A DNA stretch of 64,000 nt, from the NCBI GenBank assembly GCA_018057825.1, contig JAGPCY010000013.1:124001-188000 (forward strand), read 5' to 3'. Every line of letters begins with the position of its first letter. Within the stretch, counting starts at the first letter, position 1. A model generated the notes under the pieces. That model saw only the letters and a list, made by a program, of their open reading frames with translations, searched no databases and was not told where the DNA came from. A program made the position numbers and the translations under genes. Of the stretch, positions 9,191 to 19,917 are shown piece after piece. This stretch comes from Kofleriaceae bacterium. GTDB taxonomy: Bacteria > Myxococcota_A > Polyangia > Haliangiales > Haliangiaceae.

Positions 9191-9883
9191 CTACCGGCAC
9201 GGCCGACCGGGGCGGGCCAGGGCCCGGGCCAGGCGCGGCCAGGCCCGCTCGAGGGGCGCGCCGGGCGCGGTCCGCACCGCGGCCACCAGGCGGGCGCCGC
9301 GGTCGTCGTCGGGCGCGAACAGCAAGGCGTAGCCGTCGTCGGTGGCGTTGGCCGGCGGCGAGGCGCACAGCATGTGGCGGCCCAGCCCCGCGCGCGGGTC
9401 GGGGGGCGCGGCGGCGGCGGTGGCCCGCTGGTTGTCGCAGGTCACCGCGGCGCGGCCGATGATCTGGCGATCGACCAGTCGCCCGAGGTTGTCGTCGAGG
9501 AGCTGGGCCGCGGCGGCGCCGCAGCGGCGCTCGGCGCGATCGTCGCCGGGGGCGGCGCCGAGGGTGACCTCCCAGACCCCGGCCGCCGGGTCGACCAGGT
9601 AGCGGCGCTCGGCGCGGCCGGTGCCCATCGCGACGATCAGGATCTCGGTCACGACCTGGGGCGGGCCGGCCCCCGGCAGGCCGGTCGCGCGGTCGGCGCG
9701 GGCGGCCGCCTCCTCGGGCGTCACCGCGACCGCGGCGTCCTCGAACAGGGCGTCGGGCGGCGGCGCGGCGTCGGGCCCGGTCACCGCGGCGTCGGCGGCG
9801 ACCGCCGGCGGCGACGGTGGGGCCTCGCGGCGCTCCCCACAGGCGGCGAGGGTGAACACGAGCGTCGGCAACGCGGCGCGCAT
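9191..9883 (-). CDS. Predicted lipoprotein of unknown function
   Basis: A 230-residue protein. [15 protein letters not shown] gives a good lipobox (LAAC, Cys15). An Ala/Asp/Pro-rich linker (about residues 20-60) leads to a small globular domain with three Cys ([23 protein letters not shown]). The start at 9883 was selected because it yields the signal sequence; longer in-frame starts run through metG antisense and are not credible. It diverges from metG with 66 bp between starts, so both promoters must lie in 9884-9949. Confidence 0.7.
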   Translation of the reverse strand: MRAALPTLVFTLAACGERREAPPSPPAVAADAAVTGPDAAPPPDALFEDAAVAVTPEEAAARADRATGLPGAGPPQVVTEILIVAMGTGRAERRYLVDPAAGVWEVTLGAAPGDDRAERRCGAAAAQLLDDNLGRLVDRQIIGRAAVTCDNQRATAAAAPPDPRAGLGRHMLCASPPANATDDGYALLFAPDDDRGARLVAAVRTAPGAPLERAWPRLARALARPGRPCR

Positions 9884-9949
9884 CGCCGGGACTTCACCAC
9901 GGCCAGGCCGTCGACGCCAAGCCGACCGCGCGTGGTAGAACCCCCGTCG

Positions 9950-11653
<1,704 letters not shown>

Positions 11654-11857
11654 CGGTCGAGGCCGGGGCTCGCGCACGGCCCCGCGACCGGGTGTTGCGG
11701 CGGGCGCGACACCGTTGCGTCGGCGTCGACAGCGGCCGACCGGCGTCCTGGGCCAACCCGCGCGAACCGAAGCGCAGGCGGGCTCCCACCTTGCGGCATG
11801 GCGGCTGCACTGACGGTCGGCGCGCGCGACTCACTCCCTCGCGCCAAGGAGATCGTC

Positions 11858-13225
11858 ATGCTGAAGCGATGCGCCGGCCTCGTGGCCGTATGGTTCCTGA
11901 CCGCCGCGGGCTGTGTCTCGTCCACGCCCGAGGCGCCCCCTGACCTGGCGGTCGCCGTCCGCGCGGTGCCGTCGACCCCCGACGGCGACGGCGCGCGTCG
12001 CGAGACCGTGGCCCTGACCGCCGCCGGACAGACCTGGACCGCCGAGGTCGTGGTCTTGCCGGGTGGGCAGCTCACCAGCCGGCTGGTCGATCCGACGACT
12101 GGCGCGTGGAGCGAGGTCGACGTGGTCGCGTCGCGGGTCCGCTGGCGGTCCTTCGACGGGGTCGAGCTGCACGAGGTCGAGGCGCTGATCGAGCGCGGCA
12201 CCGTCGACGACCTGGCCGGGTCGTGGCCCGACGTCGATCTCCACGCCCGGGCCGCCGGGAGCGTGGCCGCCGGCGTCGACGCGATCGGCGAGCGCGCCCT
12301 GCGCGACGGCCACGTCCTGGCGTTGGCCGCGGTCGCCGGGTCGCCCTATCCGAACCTGCCGGCGGTCCTCGACGCCATGGTCGGGGCCAGCGATCTGGGC
12401 GGTTCGCCGGCCGTGGCCCGCGCGGCCGTGGCCATGATGCCGGGCCGGGCCTGCGCGGTCCGCGACCCCGCGCTGCGCAGCGCCGCGGTCCAGGTCCGGC
12501 TGCCGCCGATGCAGCCGACCGCGACCATGCCGTGGAAGCTCTACACCACCCTCGGGAGCTCCTCGACCAACACCGACGTGCGCTTCGAGTGTGACGCCTC
12601 GGTCGGGTTCGACTTCAACCTGAGCTGCAGGAACGGCCTCGCCGACGTCACCACCAAGGTGCTCGACACCACGTACACCCAGCTCGAGCTGATCAGCGAC
12701 GACGACAGCGACTTCAACTCGAGCCAGGCCCACGGCAACCCGGCCTGCCAGCTCATCGGCTGGGATTGGACCGGGCGCCCCGATCGCGCTGCGACCTTTT
12801 CGCTCCGCGGCGGTCAGATCAAGGGCGGCGCCGATGGGCAGTGCGTCGGAGAGACCGTGGAGCCGGCGGTCCTGCCGGGCGGCTGCCGCGCCTTCCTGAC
12901 CGGCGCGTGGGAGGACGACGTCTACGTCGACCGCGAGGCCGGCTACGACGAGAACACTGGCAGCTACCCGGTGCGCAAGAGCACCTCGTGGTCGGCGAAG
13001 CCGGCCATCGTCGGCAAGACCGAACTCAGCGGTCACCTAGCGGTGTGCGAGGAGGACGACCTGATGGACGCCAACGACATCGCGGTCCACCTGCGCGACG
13101 TCCGGTTGACCTACGCCACCGCCGGCTGCGACGAAGAGCTCGCGGATCTGACCCCGGTCGAGATCAAACACCTCGAGGAGGACGCTGCCCCGGCGCTGCC
13201 GCCTCCGCCGGGAGGTGCGCCGTGA
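11858..13225 (+). CDS. Predicted lipoprotein of unknown function
   Basis: A 455-residue exported protein starting MLKRCAGLVAVWFLTAAGC with Cys19 as the likely lipidation site. A Shine-Dalgarno AAGGAG at 11846-11851 is six bases from ATG 11858 and decides this start over the ATG at 11798. The N-terminal half resembles a beta-rich region with a helical stretch (RALRDGHVLALAAVAGSPYPNL). The C-terminal half has several Cys and an Asp-rich turn (ISDDDSDFNSSQ). No family was recognised. It is the first gene of a two-gene unit with the Cys-rich protein at 13222 (GTGA overlap). The 204 bp upstream show no other gene. Confidence 0.7.
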   Translation: MLKRCAGLVAVWFLTAAGCVSSTPEAPPDLAVAVRAVPSTPDGDGARRETVALTAAGQTWTAEVVVLPGGQLTSRLVDPTTGAWSEVDVVASRVRWRSFDGVELHEVEALIERGTVDDLAGSWPDVDLHARAAGSVAAGVDAIGERALRDGHVLALAAVAGSPYPNLPAVLDAMVGASDLGGSPAVARAAVAMMPGRACAVRDPALRSAAVQVRLPPMQPTATMPWKLYTTLGSSSTNTDVRFECDASVGFDFNLSCRNGLADVTTKVLDTTYTQLELISDDDSDFNSSQAHGNPACQLIGWDWTGRPDRAATFSLRGGQIKGGADGQCVGETVEPAVLPGGCRAFLTGAWEDDVYVDREAGYDENTGSYPVRKSTSWSAKPAIVGKTELSGHLAVCEEDDLMDANDIAVHLRDVRLTYATAGCDEELADLTPVEIKHLEEDAAPALPPPPGGAP

Positions 13226-15114
13226 ACCGCCGCTCTGGATTTCTCGCGACCCTGGCGCTGGCGCTGGTTGGCGCCTGTGTCGAACCGTCGACGCCTCCGC
13301 CGCTGGCGCTGATCGCGCCGGGCTCGGGGGCGCCGCCACCGACCACGGACCCGCCGCCGACCTGTGGCGAGCCGACCTGCCCCGACGGCCAGCTCCCGGC
13401 GCTCGGGCCCGACGGCGCCCCGCGCTGCGTGGTGCCCGACTGCACCTCGGACGAGGCGTGCCCGATCGGGACCGCCTGCGCCCCGGCTACCTGGACCTGC
13501 GTGCCGGTCGGCGAGTGCGAGTACGACGATGAGTGCGCGGTCGGAGAGCGGTGCGTCGCCGGCGGCTGCGCGCCCGACACCTGCGATCGCCACGATCAAT
13601 GCCCGTACGGGGTGTGCGTCGACGGGGTGTGCGCGCCGCCGTCGCCGTGCACGGTCGCGGCCGACTGCGCCGAGGGCTGGACCTGCCCGACCTTCGCGGC
13701 CGGGGGCGCGCGGACCTGCGTGCCGATCGAGCAGGTCTGTGGCGACTGTGCGCCCGGGTTCACCTGCGACGACGCCGGCGTCGGATGCGTCCCGATCGAG
13801 CGCGCCTGCGGCGACGACTGTCCGACCGGGTTGTGCGTCGATGGCGCCTGCCGGTTCTGCGACGCGAGCACCCCGTGCGCCGACGGCCTGACGTGTGCCG
13901 CCGGCTACTGCATCGAGGCGGCCTGCGCCGGTGACCTCGAATGTGGCGACGGCGCCTGCGTCGACGGCGTCTGCCAGCCGCAGGCGTGCGAACCGGTCGA
14001 GACCTGCGATGGCGGACGGTGCCGCGCGGTCTGCGAGACGACCCGTGACCCGACCCCGCGCGACCTGGGTGGGCTCGACCGGGCCACCGCCCGCGCCCCG
14101 GCGCCGGGCAGCCCGCTGTACCAGGGCACCCTCGACGTGATCGTCCTGCCGCCCCCCGGCCACCTGGACTTTCGGGCCCCGGTCGATCTGATCGCCACCG
14201 CGCTGGCGTCCTCGGTGCGCGGCGATCGCAACGTCGCCGATGGCAAGGCCGAGCTCGGCCACTTCATCGGCCACATCCACGTCGAGATGACCTGCACCAA
14301 CGGCCTCGGCAAGGCCCTGCGCATCCCGCTCACTGGCTTCACCAGTGGCGGCAACAAGCTGCAGAGCTACTGGGACAACTTCCGGGCCGCGTCCGGGGGC
14401 ATGGGCGTCATGTTCTACCCGTTCCCGGGCGCGCTCGACGAGGGCAACCCCAAGGTCGCGGCGGACCTCCAGAAGCGCGCTCGCCACCCCGGCATGATGT
14501 CGCGGATGCGCTTCCCGCTCGATCACGATCAATGCGTGACCTTGCGCGAGCACTACCAGAAGGTCCGCAACCAGGTCGGCCAGATGGTCTACTCCGGCCA
14601 CACCCGGCCGCGCCGCCTCGAGGGCGCCGGCTGCACCGCGTTCGGGCAGCTCTGGGTCGAGCTGTCGCGGCTCCTGCCGCGCAGCAAGATGGTCGACGAG
14701 TGGGCCCAGCAGCTCGGGATCGGTATGAGCACGATCGCCAACAGCCTCGACGTCAAAGATCTGCCGCGGTCGTACGAGACCTACCCCTACGGCTCGAACC
14801 TGGTGGCGTGGCTGGCCGGTGGCTGGCATCGCTGGCCGCGCGGGCAGGGCATCAACGCTGGCAAGCGCTTCGTCCGACCGATCGACCTGGTCAAGTGGCG
14901 CAACGGCACCGAGGACTTCGTGCCGTTGACGATCTTCGACGCCGAGCGGATGAACGACTACGTCAACGCGGTCCACGCTCGCACCAAGGACGTGGACCTG
15001 TGGGACGCGATCACCGAGAACGATGGCAACGTCAAGGTCATCGTGCGCAAGCGCCCGCCGTGCGGGGAGGCGCTGCCGCGCAACCCCGATGACGACGACC
15101 TCCGCAAGGACTGA
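13222..15114 (+). CDS. Cys-rich predicted lipoprotein with large C-terminal domain
   Basis: A 630-residue protein: lipobox VGAC at Cys19, then about 250 residues packed with Cys in repeated short modules (e.g. CSDEACPIGTACAP-like, CVDGVC, CGDGACVDGVC), the tandem Dickkopf/EGF-like small-disulfide style frequent in myxobacterial surface proteins. The remaining 340 residues (from about LDVIVLPPPGHLDFRAPVDL) form a globular domain without a recognised family but with conserved-looking motifs such as GHFIGHIHVEM, GHTRPRRLEG and CTAFGQLW. The GTG start overlaps the previous stop; GGAGG lies at 13211-13215. It is likely surface-exposed; function unknown. Confidence 0.72.
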   Translation: MNRRSGFLATLALALVGACVEPSTPPPLALIAPGSGAPPPTTDPPPTCGEPTCPDGQLPALGPDGAPRCVVPDCTSDEACPIGTACAPATWTCVPVGECEYDDECAVGERCVAGGCAPDTCDRHDQCPYGVCVDGVCAPPSPCTVAADCAEGWTCPTFAAGGARTCVPIEQVCGDCAPGFTCDDAGVGCVPIERACGDDCPTGLCVDGACRFCDASTPCADGLTCAAGYCIEAACAGDLECGDGACVDGVCQPQACEPVETCDGGRCRAVCETTRDPTPRDLGGLDRATARAPAPGSPLYQGTLDVIVLPPPGHLDFRAPVDLIATALASSVRGDRNVADGKAELGHFIGHIHVEMTCTNGLGKALRIPLTGFTSGGNKLQSYWDNFRAASGGMGVMFYPFPGALDEGNPKVAADLQKRARHPGMMSRMRFPLDHDQCVTLREHYQKVRNQVGQMVYSGHTRPRRLEGAGCTAFGQLWVELSRLLPRSKMVDEWAQQLGIGMSTIANSLDVKDLPRSYETYPYGSNLVAWLAGGWHRWPRGQGINAGKRFVRPIDLVKWRNGTEDFVPLTIFDAERMNDYVNAVHARTKDVDLWDAITENDGNVKVIVRKRPPCGEALPRNPDDDDLRKD

Positions 15115-15136
15115 CCGCGGCGGGAGGCGAGCGCCG

Positions 15137-15853
15137 TCAGTCGAGGGCGGCGGCGGCCGCGGCGACGGCGCGGCGGCGCTCGGGATCGGTCACGGCGGTC
15201 GCGGCCTGGCGCAGGGTGGCGATCGTGTCGTCGAGGAGGCCCGCGGGTAGCTCGGCGCGGACGGCGGCGATCGCGGCGCCGAGGCGCTGCCCGACCGCGG
15301 GCGGGACGTCGCCCGGGATCTCGACGTCGCCCAGCATGGCCACGGTCGAGGCGATCCCGCCGTCGAGGCCGGCGATCATCTTGTCGAGCCCGGCCTGGCG
15401 GCTGGCGCGCTCGGGGCTGTCGGGGGCGGCGGCGTCGCGCATGGCCCGGCCGACCGCCAGGGACTCGGCGTAGCCCTCGAGGAGCGCGGCGTTGGCGGCC
15501 AGGGCCTCGGGCAGTCGGCCGCAGGCGAAGTAGGCGGTGTAGATCTCGAGGAGCGCGGCGGTGTGCGCGGTGATCGCGTCGTGGCGGGCCGGCAGCGGCG
15601 ACGCGACCAGGGTGGTGCGGTTGTTGGCGTCGACCAGGCGGGAGAAGGCCGGCGAGCCGAAGGCCGGCATGGTGGTCGCGCCGCGCTCGCACAGGTCGGT
15701 CACGATCGCCGCGGCCTCGGCCTGCTCGCGCACGGTCCACGGTCGGTCGAGGGCCGGCAGGCCGTAGGGGTTGCCGCCGGTCGGCCGCGCGTCCTTGCCG
15801 CAGCCGCTCGCCAGCGCCGCCGCGATCGCGAGGACGAGGCCCACGCGGCTCAT
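15137..15853 (-). CDS. Predicted helical lipoprotein
   Basis: A 238-residue protein with a clear lipobox (ALASGC, Cys18). The mature part is mostly alpha-helical (EQAEAAAIVTDLCERG; ITAHTAALLEIYTAYF), without a recognisable family. It is the last of three overlapping minus-strand genes: its ATG overlaps the stop of the IgGFc-binding-like gene (ATGA at 15853-15850), so it is probably co-translated with it. It may be a companion of the larger exported proteins. It converges on the gene ending at 15114. Confidence 0.65.
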   Translation of the reverse strand: MSRVGLVLAIAAALASGCGKDARPTGGNPYGLPALDRPWTVREQAEAAAIVTDLCERGATTMPAFGSPAFSRLVDANNRTTLVASPLPARHDAITAHTAALLEIYTAYFACGRLPEALAANAALLEGYAESLAVGRAMRDAAAPDSPERASRQAGLDKMIAGLDGGIASTVAMLGDVEIPGDVPPAVGQRLGAAIAAVRAELPAGLLDDTIATLRQAATAVTDPERRRAVAAAAAALD

Positions 15854-17787
15854 TGCAGGTTGATCCGATCGACGTTGGAGCCGCCGGGGTAGCCGTAGCT
15901 GACGAAGCTATCCCAGCCCCAGACGATCAACCCGATCGGCTCGCCGCCCTCGGAGGCCAGGCTGTGCACGCCGTCGTCTTGCAGCCCGGGGCCGCCCGGC
16001 ATGGGGAACGCGAGCTGGCAGCGGATGGCCAGGTACTCGATCGGCGCGCCGCCGTTGATCGGGACCTGGCTGCCGATCGGCTCGCGCTCGCAGGTCAAGA
16101 CCTCGTCGATCGGCAAGCCGTCGTAGCGCAACCGCGCGCTGGCCGGCGCGGCGATCAAGAGGAAGTCGAAGGCGTACTTGTTGGGCACCAGGAACAGGTA
16201 GCGGTTGCGCCACTGCTCGACCGGCGGCATCCAGATGAGCGAGGGATCGCCGCCCGGCGGGCGCAGGCCGTCGGGCAAGGTCGACGGGATGCCGGTGGCC
16301 TGCTGGCTGGCCGGCACCTGGATCACCGCGACCGGCTGGTCGGACTCGAACAGGAAGTCGCGCTCGGCCTCGATGATCACCGAGGCGCCGCGGCCGAGCG
16401 AGAACCGATCGTTGGGCGGTGGCAGGTTGGTCGTGATCGCGGTCGGATCGACGGTGGCCATGATCCGCCAGTACTCCGGCTCGTCGGGCACCACCGCGAC
16501 GTCCCAGCCGGCGGCGTCGACCAGCCGCGACCGGAGCGGGGTCTTGACCGCGACGAACTTGGTGCCGAGGCTGTCCTCGGGGAAGACCTGCTCCTCGAGG
16601 TGATCGGCGCAGCACTGCCGGGTCGCCAGGGTGTCGAAGCGCGGCGCGTCCGAGGCCTCGCTGCCGGTGAAGACCGCGACCCGCTTGCCGCCGCTGGTCA
16701 CCACCCGGGTGCCGGTGAAGTCGGCGTTGAAGCCGTCGGTCTCGAGGTTGACGATCTCGAAGCGATCGAGGTTGAAGGTGATGGTCTGGTTGGCCGCGGC
16801 CGCTGGCAGGTCGCCGCCGCCCAGGATCGCGGTCGACAGCGTGACCTCGACCGCGGTCTCGTCCTCGACGCCGACGATGGTCAGGAACGCCCGCAGGTCG
16901 ATGCCGGCGTTGTTGAGCGGGTCCTCGGTGCGGGCCAGGGTCTGGGGCCACGACGGCACCAGGTAGCGACCCGACAGCGCTTCGGTCGGCAGGAGCAGCG
17001 AGGCGTCGTTGGAGAACACGCCGACGTTCTCGAGCGGGTTGAACTGGTAGGCGATGATCGGCGCGTTCGACACCAGCCGGTAGGCGTGGCGCGAGCGCGC
17101 GGTGCCGGTGCCGTCGTTGAGCTCGGGGCGGCTCGAGCCGTCGACCTCGCGGGGGTCGAGATCGATCACCCGCAGGTCGCCCGGGCCCATCGCGAAGGGC
17201 CCGCGCACGGTGAACGGCTGCCCCGGGGTGCACGGGGTCCGCGGATCGGCGGCGTCGGCGTCGGTGCACCACAGCTCGACCCGGACGGTGGCGTCGAGGA
17301 GGCTGGCGTTGGACACCACCAGCGAGAACTGCTGGGCCGCCGCCGCGCCCTGGGTCGCGACCACCGCGTTGTCGAGGTCGACCGCCCAGTACTCGCAGCC
17401 CTCGTAGTCGCGGCTGTCGGCGGCCAGGGCGCAGGCGTCCTTGCACAGGCCGCCGGCGCACACCTGCTGCTGGCTGCCGTCACAGGTGGCGACGACGTCG
17501 AAGTCCGAGCCATCGGGGCGGCACCGCACGATGTCCTGGCCGTCGCAGGCCACGCTGTCGGGCACGCACGGCGCGCAGCCGGTGCCCATCACGCACAGCT
17601 CTCCCGAGGCCGAGCAGTCGTCGACGACCACCCAGGCGGTGCCGTCGTCGTTGCACTCCTCGAGGCGGTTGGCCGAGCAGCGCTCGGCGCTCTCGACGCA
17701 CACCGGGCCGGCCTTGCCGGTCGAGCAGGCGGCGGCGGCGACGGCGACGGCGGCCAGTCGGAGCAGGTTCACGGCGCGCGCGATCAC
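15850..17787 (-). CDS. IgGFc-binding-like exported protein
   Basis: A 645-residue exported protein. The signal region is followed by Cys21 (VAAAAC) and a Cys-rich segment (residues about 28-115). From about residue 120 it matches the IgGFc-binding N-terminal type domain: EYWAVDLDNAV, FSLVVSN, RVIDL, ISNAPIIAYQFNPL-like (here VSNAPIIAYQFNPL), FTGSEA, DHLEEQVFP and LGTKFVAVKTPLR appear in order, which is diagnostic of that family. In bacteria its role is unknown, presumably adhesion or surface structure. GTG 17787 overlaps the upstream stop (GTGA); GTG 17772 is an alternative. Middle gene of a three-gene unit. Confidence 0.82.
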   Translation of the reverse strand: MIARAVNLLRLAAVAVAAAACSTGKAGPVCVESAERCSANRLEECNDDGTAWVVVDDCSASGELCVMGTGCAPCVPDSVACDGQDIVRCRPDGSDFDVVATCDGSQQQVCAGGLCKDACALAADSRDYEGCEYWAVDLDNAVVATQGAAAAQQFSLVVSNASLLDATVRVELWCTDADAADPRTPCTPGQPFTVRGPFAMGPGDLRVIDLDPREVDGSSRPELNDGTGTARSRHAYRLVSNAPIIAYQFNPLENVGVFSNDASLLLPTEALSGRYLVPSWPQTLARTEDPLNNAGIDLRAFLTIVGVEDETAVEVTLSTAILGGGDLPAAAANQTITFNLDRFEIVNLETDGFNADFTGTRVVTSGGKRVAVFTGSEASDAPRFDTLATRQCCADHLEEQVFPEDSLGTKFVAVKTPLRSRLVDAAGWDVAVVPDEPEYWRIMATVDPTAITTNLPPPNDRFSLGRGASVIIEAERDFLFESDQPVAVIQVPASQQATGIPSTLPDGLRPPGGDPSLIWMPPVEQWRNRYLFLVPNKYAFDFLLIAAPASARLRYDGLPIDEVLTCEREPIGSQVPINGGAPIEYLAIRCQLAFPMPGGPGLQDDGVHSLASEGGEPIGLIVWGWDSFVSYGYPGGSNVDRINLQ

Positions 17788-19859
17788 GGGAACTGCACGA
17801 CCCAGGAGTCGGTGGCGTAGGCCCGCCAGTAGGCGCTGCCCAGCCAGCGGTAGCTGAACGTGTCGTAGCTCCCCGCGGTCGTGATCGACCAGCTCACCCA
17901 GGTCGTCGGCTGGGCGCTCGGCGGGTAGCTCACGCCCTGGGCCGACAGGTCGGGCAGCTCGACGGTGGTCAGCTCGCCGCAGGTGATGCCACGCCACACC
18001 GGGTTGCCGACCGCGTCGTAGAGCATGTGCAGGCGGAAGGTCGGCACCGCGTCGGCCGGCGGCAGCCCACCCACCACGACCCGCCGGCCGCTGGCGACCG
18101 CGGTCGGCGTCGGGTCGAGGGCGCGCGGCACGGCGAGGAAGTCGTCGATCACCACCGGGCGGTTAGTCGAGGTGACCTCGCGGACGACCCGGACCGAGAA
18201 CGGCGGCGCGCCGCCGTCGGCGTAGGCCCCGACCGACATCGCGTAGGAGCCGTCGGCCAGGCTGCGGGCCAGGGCCGGGATGCCGCGGACCGTGAGATCG
18301 GGGTCGCTGCCGATGAAGCGGGTCTCGCCCGGCACCAAGCCATCGGAGGTCGGCTGGCTGAGGCCGTGGCGGCCGAAGTGGACCAGGCCCTCGCCGCCCA
18401 GGTCGGCGCCGCCGCGGAAGATGCGCTGGGTCGGGCCGCGCCCGAGCTCGAAGGCCGGCGGATCGACGAGCTGAACCCGCAGCGCGGCGTCGAGGGGTAC
18501 GTTGACGACGACGTCGACCCCGGTCTTGTCCTCGCCCGGGCCGACCAGGACGCCGCGGGCGACGCCGACCGCGAAGGGCTCGAAGCCGTCGCGGTTGTTA
18601 CCGTCGGGATCGCGGGCGGGATCGTAGAGCCCGGCCATCGCCACCACCGCCAGCGCGCCGGGGCGGGCGGCCACGGTGTACGGCCAGGCCAGGCGCTCGG
18701 GATCGAACTCGTAGTCGATGAACGCCAGCGGCGGCGCCGGCCCGCCGGTCAGCGACCCGGCCGCGCTGGTGACGTAGACCCGCTTCTTCTCGGTCGGCGT
18801 GCGCGGCTCGGGCACCAGGTTCCACAGCGGCGAGCCCAGGCCGACGCCGTCGCCGAAGACGACGTGGCCGCGGATCGTCGCGCCGCTGACCCCGACCGGC
18901 GGCGGGCCGGTCTCGGGCGGCGGCACCGGCGAGCGCAGCCAGATCGTCAGGTTGGCGGCGTCGAAGCAGTGAAACGACGCGACCTCGTGCTCGGCGGCGG
19001 TCGCGACCACGGTCACCGGGCCGACCAGGTCGGCGCCCGAGAAGGTGATCTGGCCGAGGGCGTCGGTGGTGCCGCGATGCGTGGTCGTGGCGGGATCGCC
19101 GACCGCGACGAAGGCCCCCGGGATCCCGTCTTTGGTGTTCTGGTCGAGGACCACGACGTTCAGGGTCCCGGCCAGCGGGCCCCCCGACATGCCGCCGGCG
19201 AAGGGATCGCCGGTGGTGAAGTAGGTGTAGGCCCGGCCAGCGCGGTAGGTCGCGACCCCGGGGACGGTGACCTCGACGTCGGCGTCGCCGGCGACCCCGG
19301 GCGGGGCGAAGCCGGTCAGGCGCTGGGCGTTCTCGACCACCACCCCCGACAGCGGCACGCCATCGAAGCGCACCACCGCGCCCGGCGCGAAGTCGGTGCC
19401 GAAGCCGGTCAGCGTCACGAAGGTGCCGCCGGCCACCGAGCCGCTGGGGGGATCGAGGGCGATGGCGTCGTAGGTGAAGGCGGCGGCGCGCTCGACGCCG
19501 CCGCCGGCGCGGCGGATCTCGAGGGTCGCCGGGCCGGGCTCGCCTGGTGGGGTCAGGATCTCGAACCGCCGCGAGTCGATGAAGCGCTGGCCGATGACCA
19601 GGCGGCCGCCGATCCACACCTCGTCGGTCTCGCGGAAGCCCTGGCCGCGGATCACCGCCAGGGTCGAGCCGCGGAAGGGGCCGTGGTCGGGGTCGGCGTA
19701 CTGCACCAGGAACCCGGGGCCGGCGGCGTCGCTGGCGCTGGCGTCGCCGGCGGTGACCGCGTCATCGGTCGGGCCGGCATCGGCGGGCTGATCGCGCGGC
19801 GGTCCGGCGCACGCGGTCGCCAGCGTCGCGAACACGAGCAGCCCGAGCGCGCGCGGCAT
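17784..19859 (-). CDS. IPT/TIG-domain predicted lipoprotein
   Basis: A 691-residue protein with a lipobox-like site (LATAC, Cys17) and an Asp/Ala linker. Two IPT/TIG immunoglobulin-like domains follow at about residues 48-125 (FRGSTLAVIRGQGF) and 128-215 (PPSGSVAGGTFVTLTGFG). A carboxypeptidase-regulatory-like segment lies near 230-275 (LNVVVLDQNTKDGIPGAFVAV; TTDALGQITFSG). The rest is beta-rich and unassigned. Such domain sets occur in surface or cell-contact proteins. First gene of the unit leading to the IgGFc-binding-like and helical lipoproteins, so all three may form one envelope structure. Divergent from the gene at 19918 by 58 bp. Confidence 0.78.
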   Translation of the reverse strand: MPRALGLLVFATLATACAGPPRDQPADAGPTDDAVTAGDASASDAAGPGFLVQYADPDHGPFRGSTLAVIRGQGFRETDEVWIGGRLVIGQRFIDSRRFEILTPPGEPGPATLEIRRAGGGVERAAAFTYDAIALDPPSGSVAGGTFVTLTGFGTDFAPGAVVRFDGVPLSGVVVENAQRLTGFAPPGVAGDADVEVTVPGVATYRAGRAYTYFTTGDPFAGGMSGGPLAGTLNVVVLDQNTKDGIPGAFVAVGDPATTTHRGTTDALGQITFSGADLVGPVTVVATAAEHEVASFHCFDAANLTIWLRSPVPPPETGPPPVGVSGATIRGHVVFGDGVGLGSPLWNLVPEPRTPTEKKRVYVTSAAGSLTGGPAPPLAFIDYEFDPERLAWPYTVAARPGALAVVAMAGLYDPARDPDGNNRDGFEPFAVGVARGVLVGPGEDKTGVDVVVNVPLDAALRVQLVDPPAFELGRGPTQRIFRGGADLGGEGLVHFGRHGLSQPTSDGLVPGETRFIGSDPDLTVRGIPALARSLADGSYAMSVGAYADGGAPPFSVRVVREVTSTNRPVVIDDFLAVPRALDPTPTAVASGRRVVVGGLPPADAVPTFRLHMLYDAVGNPVWRGITCGELTTVELPDLSAQGVSYPPSAQPTTWVSWSITTAGSYDTFSYRWLGSAYWRAYATDSWVVQFP

Positions 19860-19917
19860 CGCGTGAGTATGGCACAACCGGTTGGGGGCGCGAGGGTCGC
19901 GGTGTATCCTGGCCGCG

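Noticed and set aside
11654-11857. Small ORF between metG and the lipoprotein gene
   Set aside because: Frames here are Arg/Pro-rich without Shine-Dalgarno; treated as a 204-bp promoter spacer.
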